From positions 186,001 through 250,000 of the forward strand of contig NZ_BAIV01000002.1 in the NCBI RefSeq assembly GCF_000517545.1: a stretch of 64,000 nt of DNA, given 5' to 3'. Of the stretch, positions 9,108 through 19,618 are shown one piece after another. Source of the stretch: Bacteroides reticulotermitis JCM 10512 (lineage in GTDB: Bacteria; Bacteroidota; Bacteroidia; Bacteroidales; Bacteroidaceae). Every line of letters starts with the position of its first letter. Within the stretch, counting starts at the first letter, position 1. A program made the translations under genes and the position numbers. The notes beneath the pieces are model-generated. The model saw only the letters and a list, made by a program, of their open reading frames with translations. It was not told the origin of the DNA and did no database searches.

Positions 9108-10676
9108 TTACTCAAACGAACCCATACGGAGGAAGTTTACTTCTGCTTCCGACAGGTAACGCCATTCTCCACGACGTAAGCCTTTCTTTGTCAATCCGGC
9201 AAAGAATACACGATCAAGTTTGATAACTTTATAGCCCAAAGATTCAAAGATACGGCGTACAATGCGATTCTTTCCCGAGTGGATTTCAATTCCCACTTGG
9301 TCTTTCTTGAAATCATCCGCATAGTTAATACCATCCGCACGGATCTCACCATCTTCCAGTTGTACACCGGCAGCGATTTGTTCCATATCCGCTTTCGTCA
9401 GATTCTTATCCAAATGAACGTGATAAATTTTCTTCTTCAAGAACTTAGGATGCGTCAATTTGGAAGCCAAGTCACCGTCGTTAGTCAACAACAGTACGCC
9501 GGTTGTATTACGGTCAAGACGTCCTACCGGATAAATACGTTCCGTACAAGCACCTTTCACCAGATCCATTACCGTACGGCGTTCTTGCGGATCATCCGAA
9601 GTGGTCACTGTGTCTTTCGGTTTATTCAGCAGCACATATACTTTACGTTCAATGCTTACCGCTTCATCGTGGAACTTAACCACATCCGAACGTTTGATCT
9701 TTGTACCCAATTCAGTTACCGCTACATCGTTAACTGTAACAACTCCGGCAATAATAAACTCATCCGCTTCACGACGTGAACAGATACCGGCATTAGCTAA
9801 GAATTTATTCAAACGAATCGGTTCATTCGGATCAACATATTGCTCCTTGTACTCGATCTGTTTCTTCTTGCTATACTTAGCATTGGGGTCATAGTCTCCC
9901 GAACGACGTACCGGACGAGAAAAGCCATGCGAGCCACCTCCATCATATCTCGGACGGTACGGACGATCGCCGCCGCCATCACGGTTATAAGAGGGACGAT
10001 ATGGACGATCACCGCCTTCACGGTTGTAAGAGGGACGATCACCACCTTCGCGGTTATACGGACGATACGGACGGTCACCACCACCTTCGCGGTTATACGA
10101 CGGACGATACGGACGATCACTACCTCCTTCACGGTTGTAAGAGGGACGATCACCGCCTTCACGATTATAGGAAGGGCGTTGAGGACGGTCACCATACGGA
10201 CGCTGAGGACGGTCGCCACCTTCACGATTGTAAGAAGGGCGGTCACCACCTTCGCGGTTATACGACGGACGATACGGACGATCACTACCACCTTCACGGT
10301 TGTAAGAGGGACGATCACCGCCTTCACGGTTATAGGAAGGACGTTGAGGACGGTCACCATACGGACGTTGAGGACGGTCTCCACCTTCATTGCCTGAATT
10401 AAAGCGAGGACGATACGGACGATCACCGCCACCTTCACGATTATAGGAAGGACGATCACCACCTTCACGGTTCGGATTAAATCTTGGACGATACGGACGA
10501 TCGCTGCTACCTTCACGGTTGTAAGCAGGGCGATCACCGCCTTCACGATTGTAAGAAGGACGATACGGGCGTTCACCACTTCCTTCTCTGTTGTAATACT
10601 TGTTACCATCACGGCCGGCTCCGGAATTCTCTTCATTGGAAGAGTTTTCACGCCATTCTTCGTTTTCTGTGTTCAT
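9108..10676 (-). CDS. RluB/RsuA-type rRNA pseudouridine synthase with repetitive Arg/Gly-rich N-terminal tail
   Basis: Converts a specific uridine of ribosomal RNA to pseudouridine. The C-terminal 236 residues form the usual enzyme: an S4 RNA-binding domain (287-345, IRLNKFLANAGICSRREAD) and the catalytic domain with motif GRLDRNTTGVLLLTNDG, where Asp388 is the expected catalytic residue. The first 285 residues are an unusual low-complexity tail built of repeats such as NREGGDRPSY and GGDRPYRP, rich in Arg, Gly, Asp and Tyr, resembling RNA-binding RGG regions. Normal RluB enzymes are about 240-290 residues, so the tail doubles the protein. The tail repeats are near-identical at DNA level, so copy number may vary. 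It precedes asnS and follows purB in the same direction. Confidence 0.9.
   Translation of the reverse strand: MNTENEEWRENSSNEENSGAGRDGNKYYNREGSGERPYRPSYNREGGDRPAYNREGSSDRPYRPRFNPNREGGDRPSYNREGGGDRPYRPRFNSGNEGGDRPQRPYGDRPQRPSYNREGGDRPSYNREGGSDRPYRPSYNREGGDRPSYNREGGDRPQRPYGDRPQRPSYNREGGDRPSYNREGGSDRPYRPSYNREGGGDRPYRPYNREGGDRPSYNREGGDRPYRPSYNRDGGGDRPYRPRYDGGGSHGFSRPVRRSGDYDPNAKYSKKKQIEYKEQYVDPNEPIRLNKFLANAGICSRREADEFIIAGVVTVNDVAVTELGTKIKRSDVVKFHDEAVSIERKVYVLLNKPKDTVTTSDDPQERRTVMDLVKGACTERIYPVGRLDRNTTGVLLLTNDGDLASKLTHPKFLKKKIYHVHLDKNLTKADMEQIAAGVQLEDGEIRADGINYADDFKKDQVGIEIHSGKNRIVRRIFESLGYKVIKLDRVFFAGLTKKGLRRGEWRYLSEAEVNFLRMGSFE
9955..10610. repeat. In-frame tandem repeats encoding the Arg/Gly-rich tail
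   Basis: About 30-nt units (for example the strand reading TTCACGGTTGTAAGAGGGAC) recur more than fifteen times with small variations. A larger block of roughly 120 nt is also duplicated almost exactly (near 10140-10260 and 10290-10385). All unit lengths keep the frame of the pseudouridine synthase gene. Such repeats can expand or contract by recombination and are also easy to mis-assemble. Confidence 0.85.
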
Positions 10677-10793
10677 TTTTTATTCGAATAAAATTAGACA
10701 TTGGCCTCACGGCCGTTCTTTATCAAAACTTATAGTTCATTATAACATAATAAAGCAACTACCTTAATTGTTCACACAACTAACAGTTTATTT

Positions 10794-12140
10794 TCAAACT
10801 CCCGTGTATGTATGCGGGGTAATAGCTCTCAGTTCTTTTTTAATTTCCTCACTAACATTCAGCTCTTCAATAAACTCTTTGATTGAGTTTTCCGTAATAG
10901 CCTGATTCGTTCTAGTTAAGGCTTTCAGTGCTTCATACGGATTCGGGTACGCCTCACGTCGTAAAACGGTCTGGATAGCTTCCGCCACTACACTCCAACA
11001 ATTATCCAGATCATGGTAAATAGCCGTTTCATTAAGCAGCAATTTACGCAATCCCTTCAATGAACTTTGGATAGCAATCACGATATGTCCGAAAGGTACG
11101 CCCACATTACGTAGAACGGTGGAATCCGTCAAGTCACGCTGTAGACGAGAGATCGGCAATTTAACAGCCAGATGCTCTAATATAGCACTAGCGATGCCCA
11201 AGTTTCCTTCCGCATTTTCAAAGTCGATGGGATTCACCTTATGCGGCATAGCGCTTGATCCTACTTCACCGGCTTTAATCTTCTGCTTGAAATACTCCAT
11301 AGAAATATATTGCCAGAAGTCACGGTTCATATCAATCATCACTGTATTGATACGTTTCATCGCATCAAAGACAGCCGATAAATTATCGTAGTTTGATATC
11401 TGCGTCGTATACTCTTCGCGTTCCAATCCCAGTTTCTCAGCCACGAAACGATCTCCAAACACTTTCCAGTCATATGCCGGATAAGCTACATAATGCGCGT
11501 TATAGTTCCCAGTAGCTCCACCAAACTTAGCCGTAATCGGACAAGCTTTCAGAATGGCTAACTGACGTTCCAAACGGTAAACGAACACCATAATCTCCTT
11601 ACCCAAACGAGTAGGCGAAGCCGGCTGTCCGTGAGTCTTGGCAAGCATCGGAATGTTATCCCATTCAGTCGCATATGTTTTCAACTGAGCAATCAGTTCC
11701 TCTACCAACGGGTAATAGACTTTATCCAAAGCCTCTTTTACCGAGAGAGGTACAGACGTGTTGTTTATATCCTGTGAAGTCAATCCGAAATGAATGAATT
11801 CCTTATACTCATCCAGTCCGCCTAACTTGTCGAATTCTTCTTTCAGGAAGTACTCTACGGCTTTCACGTCGTGATTCGTCACACTTTCAATATCTTTAAT
11901 GCGTTGCGCATCCGCTTCCGAAAAGTTGCGATAGATAGCACGCAATGTTTCAAACACTGCTTTATCAACTCCCTCCAACTGTGGCAAAGGTAGCTCACAC
12001 AGGGTGATGAAGTACTCTATTTCAACTTGTACTCGGTATTTTATCAGTGCAAATTCTGAGAAATAAGCAGCTAAATCTTTCGTTTTGCCTCTATATCGAC
12101 CATCTATTGGAGATATGGCCGTCAATAAATCAAGTTCCAT
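10794..12140 (-). CDS. purB: Adenylosuccinate lyase
   Basis: Cleaves SAICAR and adenylosuccinate, releasing fumarate in purine biosynthesis. The 448-residue cytoplasmic enzyme belongs to the fumarase/aspartase superfamily and is of the E. coli-like length class. The superfamily signature SSAMPHKVNPIDFENAEGN with its mobile catalytic Ser is intact, as are the N-terminal PIDGRY motif, the TSQD motif (GLTSQDINNTS) and the KTHGQPASPT loop. The start at 12140 is supported by a promoter 27 nt upstream. It is 117 nt ahead of the pseudouridine synthase gene, and purB, the synthase and asnS may share a transcript. Confidence 0.96.
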   Translation of the reverse strand: MELDLLTAISPIDGRYRGKTKDLAAYFSEFALIKYRVQVEIEYFITLCELPLPQLEGVDKAVFETLRAIYRNFSEADAQRIKDIESVTNHDVKAVEYFLKEEFDKLGGLDEYKEFIHFGLTSQDINNTSVPLSVKEALDKVYYPLVEELIAQLKTYATEWDNIPMLAKTHGQPASPTRLGKEIMVFVYRLERQLAILKACPITAKFGGATGNYNAHYVAYPAYDWKVFGDRFVAEKLGLEREEYTTQISNYDNLSAVFDAMKRINTVMIDMNRDFWQYISMEYFKQKIKAGEVGSSAMPHKVNPIDFENAEGNLGIASAILEHLAVKLPISRLQRDLTDSTVLRNVGVPFGHIVIAIQSSLKGLRKLLLNETAIYHDLDNCWSVVAEAIQTVLRREAYPNPYEALKALTRTNQAITENSIKEFIEELNVSEEIKKELRAITPHTYTGV

Positions 12141-12166
12141 ACGTTTTTCAGATAATTATCAAGCTG

Positions 12167-12201
12167 CAAAATTAGCTCTTTTTCCTGAGTAATAAGGCAA
12201 A
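12167..12201 (-). promoter_or_regulatory. purB promoter (-33 TTTG, -7 TAATTTTG)
   Basis: The minus strand reads TTTG (12201-12198) and TAATTTTG (12174-12167), both consensus boxes. The 23-nt spacing is a few bases longer than the usual 19-21. Confidence 0.55.
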
Positions 12202-12237
12202 AGAACCCAGAAAGTTTGTATAAAACCAGTAACAAAT

Positions 12238-12292
12238 AAAAATAGAAGGCGAAAACTCAAGTGTATTAGCAAGAATACCTTAAAGTTTTCGT
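12238..12292 (-). terminator. Possible terminator after the GH2 gene
   Basis: On the minus strand GAAAACT near 12291 pairs with AGTTTTC near 12250, with weak inner pairing. It is followed by a T-rich tract (TATTTTTATTTG). It lies 70 nt past the GH2 stop. Pairing is imperfect, so this is tentative. Confidence 0.4.
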
Positions 12293-12363
12293 CCTCCATT
12301 CCACATTACCTGACCCTTAAGGTGATAATGCGTTGAACCCTGAAGGTCTTATTTTAGTGAATA

Positions 12364-15187
12364 TTACGGTTGACGGAAATCAAACCACAACTTCATCCGG
12401 AACCCATCGTCTCCTTTTTTGAGGCGAATGGTACTAGGTTGGCTTTTCGGCCCCAACTCCGGTATCGATTTGCCCGAACGCATCGCGGGAATATCATACA
12501 GGAACGAAATATCTCCCGACGGAAACTCACGCATCGTATTCTCCCCGTTTCGACGTTGTACAGGTTCTTCGGGGGTAAAGACACGGAAAAACAAGCCATC
12601 ACTCTCCGAATAAACAGTGAAAGGCACGCGGTCAGACTCAAGAGTAGCCCAATACATATTGGCATGATACCCTTTGAATTCAGGATATACCAGATTCTCA
12701 AAGTTCTCGCCCGTAATTGTATTGTTATACGCCTTTTCCCAGATACCATAGTTGGTTCCTTTGATGCGGTTTTTCCAAACCCGATAAGGTCCACGTCCCA
12801 TCCAACGCATGGCTTTGACTTCTTCTTCCGGGAACGAGAAGCTCAGTCCGAAGTTGTACACCTCCTTATCAAAGAAAGCTTCTCCGAAACCACCTCCGGT
12901 TGGACGGTTAAAGATTACCGCATCCATACCCAACAAACCATCACCGGTCATACGCCATACAATCGAGTCGATAGCCCCCAGGTATTTCACTACATAAAGC
13001 GCATCATTCCCTTCCATACACGTATAGCCTTCTTTAAACCGCACCTTCATGCCTACCGGAATAGGGCCATTGTTCAGCGGGATTACCTGTTCATTCCGTT
13101 TGATCTCGGTTAATGTTCCCTCCTGACTATCAAAAGCAGCCGAAACACCACCAGCGGATAATACGACCTTGCCCCCTATGCTTGCCATACCTGCTTTTGA
13201 AGAGACTCCCACCTTACCACGTTGCGTTTCAAAATATTCTTTGGCATACTTTACCGGCCAGGTCCAATTGCAGAGTGACTTCCCTTGTTGATCGTATGCT
13301 TCTAGCTCCAAGACATCTGCTTGAAAGAAGTGCGGGGGAAGTTCCATATGCGCCACACCTGTTTCACCGGGGTTCAGAGTCGGTAGAGCCACCGTACCTT
13401 CGGCCGTTAGCGTTTGCTTCGCCCCAAGTAGCGGCGATGGTGTTTGGTATAAACGATATTTCATACGACACGCTTTCAAGTTGGTGAAGAGATGCGTATT
13501 ACTTACCATAAAATCACCTTTAAACGAAGGCGTAATGTATAAATTCTTAAACTGGATAGGTGCCCACACTTCGCGAACCGTGTAAAAGCTCCCCTCCTCT
13601 TCACGCCACGGGCCGACTATTCCATCCGGGCCATTCGGACCATCTGAGTCGAGCTTGCCTGTATCGGTACGCTTCACAGCCTCATCCACATACGCCCATA
13701 GGAAACCTCCGGCAAACAAAGGACTTGAAGTATAGTTGCTCCAGAAATCATCCAGTCCGGCACCGTGCCCCCTGTCATACAATCCGTGTAGAAATTCCGT
13801 AGGCATAAACACATTATACCCATTGGCCAGACGATACGTACCCGTTTGATAAGCCGGATAATGATGCGTGTCCAGTCCGTTGAAATCTGCCCAAGGATGA
13901 ATCACGTGCCGTTTCTGCGGATCGTATGCGGCAAAGAGAGAGTCCAACGCCGTATTCCAGCCTCCTTCATTCCCGTTGCTCCACATGAAGATACAAGGAT
14001 GATTGACATCATGCGCGATCATCTCAGCCAATAGCTTCTGCCCAACTTCGGCATCGTAACTATTCTGCCAGCCCGCCAACTCATCCAGATAGAAGAGTCC
14101 CAGCGAATCGCAAACATCCAGGAAGTGTTTGTCGGGTGGATAGTGCGAACGAACAGCGTTCATATTCATTTTCTTGATTAACAAAGCATCCTGCACGCTC
14201 AGTTCTTTATTCGTGGTACGTCCACCTTCGGGATGGAAGCAGTGCCGATTCGTACCCCTCAAGATGATCTTTGTGTCATTGAGATAGATGCCGTCTTTCG
14301 GGCGAAACTCAATCGTACGGAAGCCAATGCGTTCCTCATGAACGTGTACTATTTGCTTCTGCGGATTGAGCAACTCCAGCCTCAGCGTATAAAGGTTCGG
14401 ATGCTCGCAATCCCAGTTACGGACGTTCTGCCAAGAGGTAGAGATTGTTTGTACATCTTTTCCGTGCAGTGTATTCACCTGCTTACCCAGGTTCTGTTTG
14501 CCGTCCACAGAGCGTAAGGACGTTGCCAAAGAAAAGCCTTCGGGCAAATTCTTCGCATACAAATCGGTCGATAGTTTCCCATCCGCTGTCGCGTTAACAG
14601 CAATACGTTCGATATGTGTTTTGGGTACAGCTTTCAGATAAACGGGACGATAGATACCTCCGAAGAGCCACCAGTCAGCCCGACGTTCCGCTGCGTTGAC
14701 CGAACGTCTGGCAGATTCCTTCCATACCTTGACTTCCAGTTCATTCTTCTTTCCGTACTTTAGTTTATCCGTAATGTCATAGCTAAACCGATAGAAGGCT
14801 CCCTGATGAATCTCACCTGCCAAAGTCCGGTTGATTTTGACTTCCGCATCCGTCATCACTCCTTCGAAGACAATGCTAACCTCTTTATCTTTCCAGTCAG
14901 CCGGGACATTGAATTTATAACGATACAAGCCATTTTCATCACTGGCTGAGTACCTTTCACCAGGTAAAAACGGCCATAGGTATATGCTCCAAAGCCTTGT
15001 TGTTCCCAGACTGACGGGACCTCTATCTTACTCCACTTCGCACTGTTCATCCTGCGGAACAATAAAAGTCCCAGGTTTTTGTATGCCCCAAGCCTGTGCC
15101 CGAGAGATAACGTACTTCGGTATTCTGCGCGTTTATGCCAAGGGCAAATACGCAACAAAGAGTTATAAAAAAATAGTTCATCTTCAT
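12364..15187 (-). CDS. GH2 family glycosidase (beta-galactosidase-type, five-domain), two frameshifts
   Basis: Large secreted or periplasmic GH2 enzyme, probably an exo-beta-galactosidase or related activity. Features in order: signal peptide from ATG 15187 (MKMNYFFITLCCVFALGINA), a galactose-binding-like N-terminal domain with YLSGT and VPSVWEQQGFGAYTYGR, immunoglobulin-like domain, TIM barrel with acid/base Glu in MWSNGNEGGW and likely nucleophile Glu in MPTEFLHG, then DUF4981 and the Bgal small chain (MRWMGRGPYRVWKNR). The start region is in three frames. Restoring one base near 15050 (CSAG/MNSAKW) and one near 14941 (GTQP/DENGLYRY) gives 941 residues, normal for the family. Both losses fit contraction of a short base run. 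It lies downstream of HTCS2 and has its own promoter and operator. Confidence 0.9.
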
Positions 15188-15293
15188 ATATCAATCGTTT
15201 GGTCTATAAGCGTATGATTGTCCAAAGCAGTAAAAGCAGCGAACTATTTTTCCCGCTACCTGCTTTCAATTCAGACTTTCGTATTAACAGCGG

Positions 15294-15362
15294 CAAATGT
15301 AGCTTGCTAAATCCAAATGAGAGTTGAAGTATGTTCCTTATAGGTTGACACATGTTCTTTAT
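15294..15362 (-). promoter_or_regulatory. GH2 promoter and paired-box operator shared with susC
   Basis: The minus strand has the -7 box TACATTTG (15301-15294). Upstream of it, at 15326-15362 (plus-strand reading), lie two ATGTT boxes starting at 15331 and 15352, 21 nt apart, with a GTTGA core between. The same 37-nt arrangement stands before susC at 46926-46962 with 27 of 37 identical bases. In both cases 24 nt separate operator and -7 box. This is the expected layout of a site for a dimeric AraC-type output domain of an HTCS. HTCS2 encoded next door is the obvious candidate. Confidence 0.65.
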
Positions 15363-15423
15363 CGCATTTCAGGCATAGAGACATGCGTCAACTTGATCAG
15401 ATTGAGGGCTGGTTACCTTTCAA

Positions 15424-18400
15424 TTAGGTATCCGCATACTTCTCGATGTATTCCGTCGGTAGCATACCAAACTCCTTCTTGAAACATATAGAGAAATATT
15501 TCGGATCATTAAAGCCTACCGCATAAGCGAGTTCCGAGATGCGGATTGTTTTATTATCATCCATAATCTTGCAAGCAGCTTTCAGTCGGATATTACGTAC
15601 AAAGCCGGTTGCGTTTAGTCCGGTGAGCGACTTCAACTTCCGATGCAAAGTCGTACGGCTGGTAGCCATTTCAGTCGTAAACTGAGGCACATCGAAACTC
15701 GGGTCACTCAGGTTCCGATTCACACAGTCAATCGCATCTTGCAGGTATTTCTCATCCATATCCGTATAGTGCAAGTCCTTAATCTCAAAAGCCAGTTGCT
15801 TCTTGAAATCACTAGCTACACGTTCTTTCGTCTTCAACAGATTCTGGATACGGGCATGGAGCGCGGACAGATTAAAGGGTTTCGTCAAATAGGCATCCGC
15901 TCCGGCCGTATAACCTTCGTTCCGATTCTCTTCAGCACTCTTGGCTGTAAGTAAAACAACAGGGATGTGGCAAATCTCTATATCCGCTTTTATGAGCTTA
16001 GTTAGCTCCAATCCATTCATTTCGGGCATAACCACATCTGAAACGACCAGATCGACCGCCTCTTCTTTGATTATCGTTAGTGCTTCCCGCCCGTTAGGAG
16101 CTTGGAGGATGCGGTATTCACGACTCAGCAGTCGAACCATGACAGCAAGCAGTTCTTCATTATCTTCGGCTAAAAGTATGCACGGTGTTTCATCGGTATA
16201 TTGCTTTTTCACCTCTTGAGTTTCTTCGTATAAGGTGCGATCCGCTATCGGGTCTTTCACAGCTACCTCCTCAATGATCTCGATAATTTCTTCATCTTTA
16301 TACGCTTCCCGTTCGATCGGAATCTCCACAGAGAACTGCGTACCTGTGCCTTCCTCGCTTTCTACACAAATACTTCCCCGGTGCAAATTGACCAGATCAC
16401 GCACCAGAGAGAGGCCGATACCCGTCCCGATGGTATGCGATTGGCGGTAATCTCCTTCATAGAAGCGTTGGAAAAGCGTTTTCTGACGCTCTGCGGAAAT
16501 GCCTTTCCCATTATCTTTCACCGTAATAAGCGCAAAGCCCTTTACCGAAGCGTACTTTACACTAAGCTGGATAAATCCATCCTTCCGGTTATATTTCGCC
16601 GCATTAGAAAGCAGGTTGTAGAGAATCTTATCCAGTTTATCCCGATCAAAATAGGCTTCCATAATCTCCTGTTCACATACCACCGAGAAGTGAAGCTGAC
16701 GTTTCCGAATCAGTGGTTCAAAGCTCTCCGCCTCGTGACGTACGAACAAGGCTATGTTTCCCTTGGCCACACGCAATTGCAGGTTGCCACTTTCTGCCTT
16801 CCGAAACTCAAGGATCTGTTGCAACAAGCGAATCAAGCGTTGCACGTTAATATCCATCGTATAATAGAGTTCATTCAATTTCGGGAGTTGTTCTTTCAAT
16901 TCATCCAACGTCGCAGAGATAATGGTCAACGGAGTCATCAGTTCATGCGTGATATTGGTAAAGAACTGCAATTTAACATGGTTGAGTTCCTGAACCTTAT
17001 AGGTTTCCAACTCCTGCAAATGAAGTCGATTGCGCAACATCAACCGGCGGCGTACCTCATAAAGGACCATCGTCAGGATAGCACCGAAGACCAGCAGATA
17101 GATGAGATAGGCCCACCAAGTAGCCCAGAAAGGAGGTTCGACCAAGATGCTGATTGTCCGTGGTTCACCCCAGTCGCCATTCTCATTGGTAGCGCGAACC
17201 TCAAAGGTGTATGCCCCCGGACTCAGGTTAGAATAATAGGCACTTCGGCGATCGGCATCCACATACTGCCAGTCGGAATCAAAGTTACGCAGTCGATACG
17301 CATACTTATTTTGCTGCGGCATATTGTACGTCAACGATGCAAAACGGATTGTGAAGTTGCTGTACATCGCCGGGATCGTCAGTTCCTCGGTAAAGTCCGA
17401 AGTGAACGGCGTTATTTTCATCCGTTGTTTTTCAGCGATCTGCTCCAATGATTTACCATCCAATAGAATATCCGTAATGCATAAATAGAGATCATAGTTA
17501 TTCGTTTCAGCCATATCCTCACTGAAGTTCACGATGCCCCGACTACAACCGAAGTACAACCGACCGTTGCGATAGCATGACGCGTTCTTATTAAAGAAGT
17601 TATCCGCCAAGCCATCGGCTACGGTGAATATGCGAACTTTTGCCTCCTCATACTCCGATAATTTCAACCGGGCCAACCCCTGATTCGTTCCCACCCAGAG
17701 ATTGCCGTGACCGTCTTCTTCGATACTTCCCACCATATCGCCGGGTAAGTTATATTTTTGATGAACAGAGGCGAAACTGTTGCTCTCCGGATTATACAGA
17801 CAGAGTCCGCTACCCTCCGTACCGGCCCAAATACGTCCGTGCTTGTCTAACAGAAAGCAAAGGGGTGTGTTGACCGGCAACAGCCCGTTTTCGATGCAGT
17901 AATTCTTGCAACGAAGCGTATGAGGTTGCTCCATATTGCCCGTCACGTGCACAATTCCATTATTATTGGTAGCCAACCACAAACTGCCGTCACGTCCTTC
18001 CAAGATACAAGTAATCTCCTTGCTCAGAAGCTCGTCGGCCTCTTCCAACTGATTGAAACAGAAAGAGCGACCGTCTTTATAACGCACGCTAAGTCCTGTA
18101 TACGTACCCAACCACCAGTTTCCCTTCCGGTCTTCATGCACCATATACACCAGGTTATGAGGGATGAAACCGCAGTTATTCATTTTGTATTGATGAATCA
18201 CCTTCCCATCCCGACAGGTTATTACCCCCTCATCGTGAGCAGCCAGCAGGATTTCCTGCGTGGATTCGCTATACGATATATGATAAGGACGCAGCGTTGA
18301 CAGTACATTTTGAGTTTTATCACCCTGATAGTAATCTACCCCATAGCCGAAGCCTGCCCAGATCGCTCCGTTCGGCTCTACATAAAGCGTAGAGATATAA

Positions 18401-19503
18401 TCGGTAAAGAGTGTCTTAGCGTTATGGGTGTGAAACGTTTGGAAAGAGCGGGTATGCGTATCCGCATGAAAGACGCCGGCCCCTTTGGTACCTATCCACA
18501 TCAAACCGTTTCTATCGCGAAGAACCGAATTAACCTCGTGAACCGGAAGCTTCTGTTCCGTTCCTGAGTCCTGATAGTTCCGAAACACACCTTCTTGGTT
18601 ACTATCCATAAGACTCAGCCCGTTGCGCGTGCCAAGCCAGAGAGACTGGGTTTGCAGATCTTCATCCATCGAGTAGATATAGTCAGAACATAGAGACGCT
18701 TTATCTGCTGAGTCGTGTTTGTAGGTTTTGAGGGTAACGCTTTCATGATCCGTCGAGAAACTGGCCTGATGCAAACCCGTACCACTACCTCCAATCCACA
18801 CCCTCCCCTTGGAATCCAGAAATAAGGAGAGGATCGATTTCAGCTTACCCAATCGATAGTGGATAAACCGATTCTCTTTAGCTATATACCGATAAAGCCC
18901 ATCTTCCCACGTACCAATCAGCAAATCACCGTTGGTATCTTCTACGAATGCCTGAATATTGACCAGTTCCGGCACATCTCCTTGGCAATTCTGGGGCGTC
19001 ATCAACCGAACAGAATCTTGTGCCTCATCGTAACAAGCTATTCCACGGACTATACCCAGATAGACTTTATTATCCTTCGTCACATGAACCTGATTCAACC
19101 GATGCCGCCGGACACCTTCCAGTTTCATTTTCCGAACCAGCCCCGTCTTTTTATCAAGCACGCAAAGCCCTTCATGAGTTCCGATCCAAAGCCGATGCGA
19201 ATAGTCCTCTTTGATACAAAGCACATTGTTGTTGACCAGTAATCCCGGAGTATATAAATTCGATTTGATGGTACGCACTTCATACCCATCATACCGGAAA
19301 AGGCCGTAGAAGGTAGCTATCCAGATTAAGCCATCCCGATCCTGATAGACTTCATGCACCATATTGTTTGGCAAACCGTTAAACGTAGAGAACTGTTTGA
19401 ATGACAGTTCATCCAAATGGGGTTGCGCGATACAGTTGGGTATGATTAAGATTAATAGCAGAAAGATTAACCGTACTTTATGGATCATCACTTTGTTTTT
19501 CAT
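15424..19503 (-). CDS. Hybrid two-component system regulator HTCS2 (complete)
   Basis: Full-length one-piece sensor/regulator of about 1359 residues. Domains: signal peptide, about 14 Reg_prop propeller repeats (DGLIWIATF, RLWIGTHEGL and so on), Y_Y_Y domain (PPFWATWW at its end), membrane helix, HisKA with H-box NITHELMTPL, HATPase (NLLSNAAKYN, GTGIGLSLV), receiver (ILLAEDN; acceptor Asp in VVSDVVMPEMNG) and a C-terminal AraC-type HTH (RISELAYAVGFNDPKYFSICFKKEFG). The open frame extends upstream to 19536. I choose ATG 19503 because a consensus -7 box lies at 19520-19527, inside the longer version, and MKNKVMIHK leads straight into the hydrophobic signal. It is likely the activator of GH2 and, through a shared operator, of the 28-47 kb locus. 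That link is inference. Confidence 0.96.
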   Translation of the reverse strand: MKNKVMIHKVRLIFLLLILIIPNCIAQPHLDELSFKQFSTFNGLPNNMVHEVYQDRDGLIWIATFYGLFRYDGYEVRTIKSNLYTPGLLVNNNVLCIKEDYSHRLWIGTHEGLCVLDKKTGLVRKMKLEGVRRHRLNQVHVTKDNKVYLGIVRGIACYDEAQDSVRLMTPQNCQGDVPELVNIQAFVEDTNGDLLIGTWEDGLYRYIAKENRFIHYRLGKLKSILSLFLDSKGRVWIGGSGTGLHQASFSTDHESVTLKTYKHDSADKASLCSDYIYSMDEDLQTQSLWLGTRNGLSLMDSNQEGVFRNYQDSGTEQKLPVHEVNSVLRDRNGLMWIGTKGAGVFHADTHTRSFQTFHTHNAKTLFTDYISTLYVEPNGAIWAGFGYGVDYYQGDKTQNVLSTLRPYHISYSESTQEILLAAHDEGVITCRDGKVIHQYKMNNCGFIPHNLVYMVHEDRKGNWWLGTYTGLSVRYKDGRSFCFNQLEEADELLSKEITCILEGRDGSLWLATNNNGIVHVTGNMEQPHTLRCKNYCIENGLLPVNTPLCFLLDKHGRIWAGTEGSGLCLYNPESNSFASVHQKYNLPGDMVGSIEEDGHGNLWVGTNQGLARLKLSEYEEAKVRIFTVADGLADNFFNKNASCYRNGRLYFGCSRGIVNFSEDMAETNNYDLYLCITDILLDGKSLEQIAEKQRMKITPFTSDFTEELTIPAMYSNFTIRFASLTYNMPQQNKYAYRLRNFDSDWQYVDADRRSAYYSNLSPGAYTFEVRATNENGDWGEPRTISILVEPPFWATWWAYLIYLLVFGAILTMVLYEVRRRLMLRNRLHLQELETYKVQELNHVKLQFFTNITHELMTPLTIISATLDELKEQLPKLNELYYTMDINVQRLIRLLQQILEFRKAESGNLQLRVAKGNIALFVRHEAESFEPLIRKRQLHFSVVCEQEIMEAYFDRDKLDKILYNLLSNAAKYNRKDGFIQLSVKYASVKGFALITVKDNGKGISAERQKTLFQRFYEGDYRQSHTIGTGIGLSLVRDLVNLHRGSICVESEEGTGTQFSVEIPIEREAYKDEEIIEIIEEVAVKDPIADRTLYEETQEVKKQYTDETPCILLAEDNEELLAVMVRLLSREYRILQAPNGREALTIIKEEAVDLVVSDVVMPEMNGLELTKLIKADIEICHIPVVLLTAKSAEENRNEGYTAGADAYLTKPFNLSALHARIQNLLKTKERVASDFKKQLAFEIKDLHYTDMDEKYLQDAIDCVNRNLSDPSFDVPQFTTEMATSRTTLHRKLKSLTGLNATGFVRNIRLKAACKIMDDNKTIRISELAYAVGFNDPKYFSICFKKEFGMLPTEYIEKYADT

Positions 19504-19519
19504 AGTTGAACATATAGCG

Positions 19520-19527
19520 CAAATATA
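19520..19527 (-). promoter_or_regulatory. HTCS2 promoter -7 box
   Basis: TATATTTG on the minus strand, a full TAnnTTTG match, 17 nt upstream of ATG 19503. No TTTG -33 box at the right distance. It decides the start codon of HTCS2. Confidence 0.5.
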
Positions 19528-19618
19528 CAAAAACACTTTGAGGAATTATACGGATTTAAAGTTTCTAATTAAAAACTTACATTTTGAGAGTCGGCCATGT
19601 TTAATAAATCATTCGGGG

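Noticed and set aside
9955..10610. Regular repeats that could suggest a CRISPR array
   Set aside because: Repeats are in-frame coding units without unique spacers.
9809..10651. Long frames on both strands across the synthase tail (up to 280 codons)
   Set aside because: By-products of the 30-nt repeats, which keep all frames open. The pseudouridine synthase frame is the real one.
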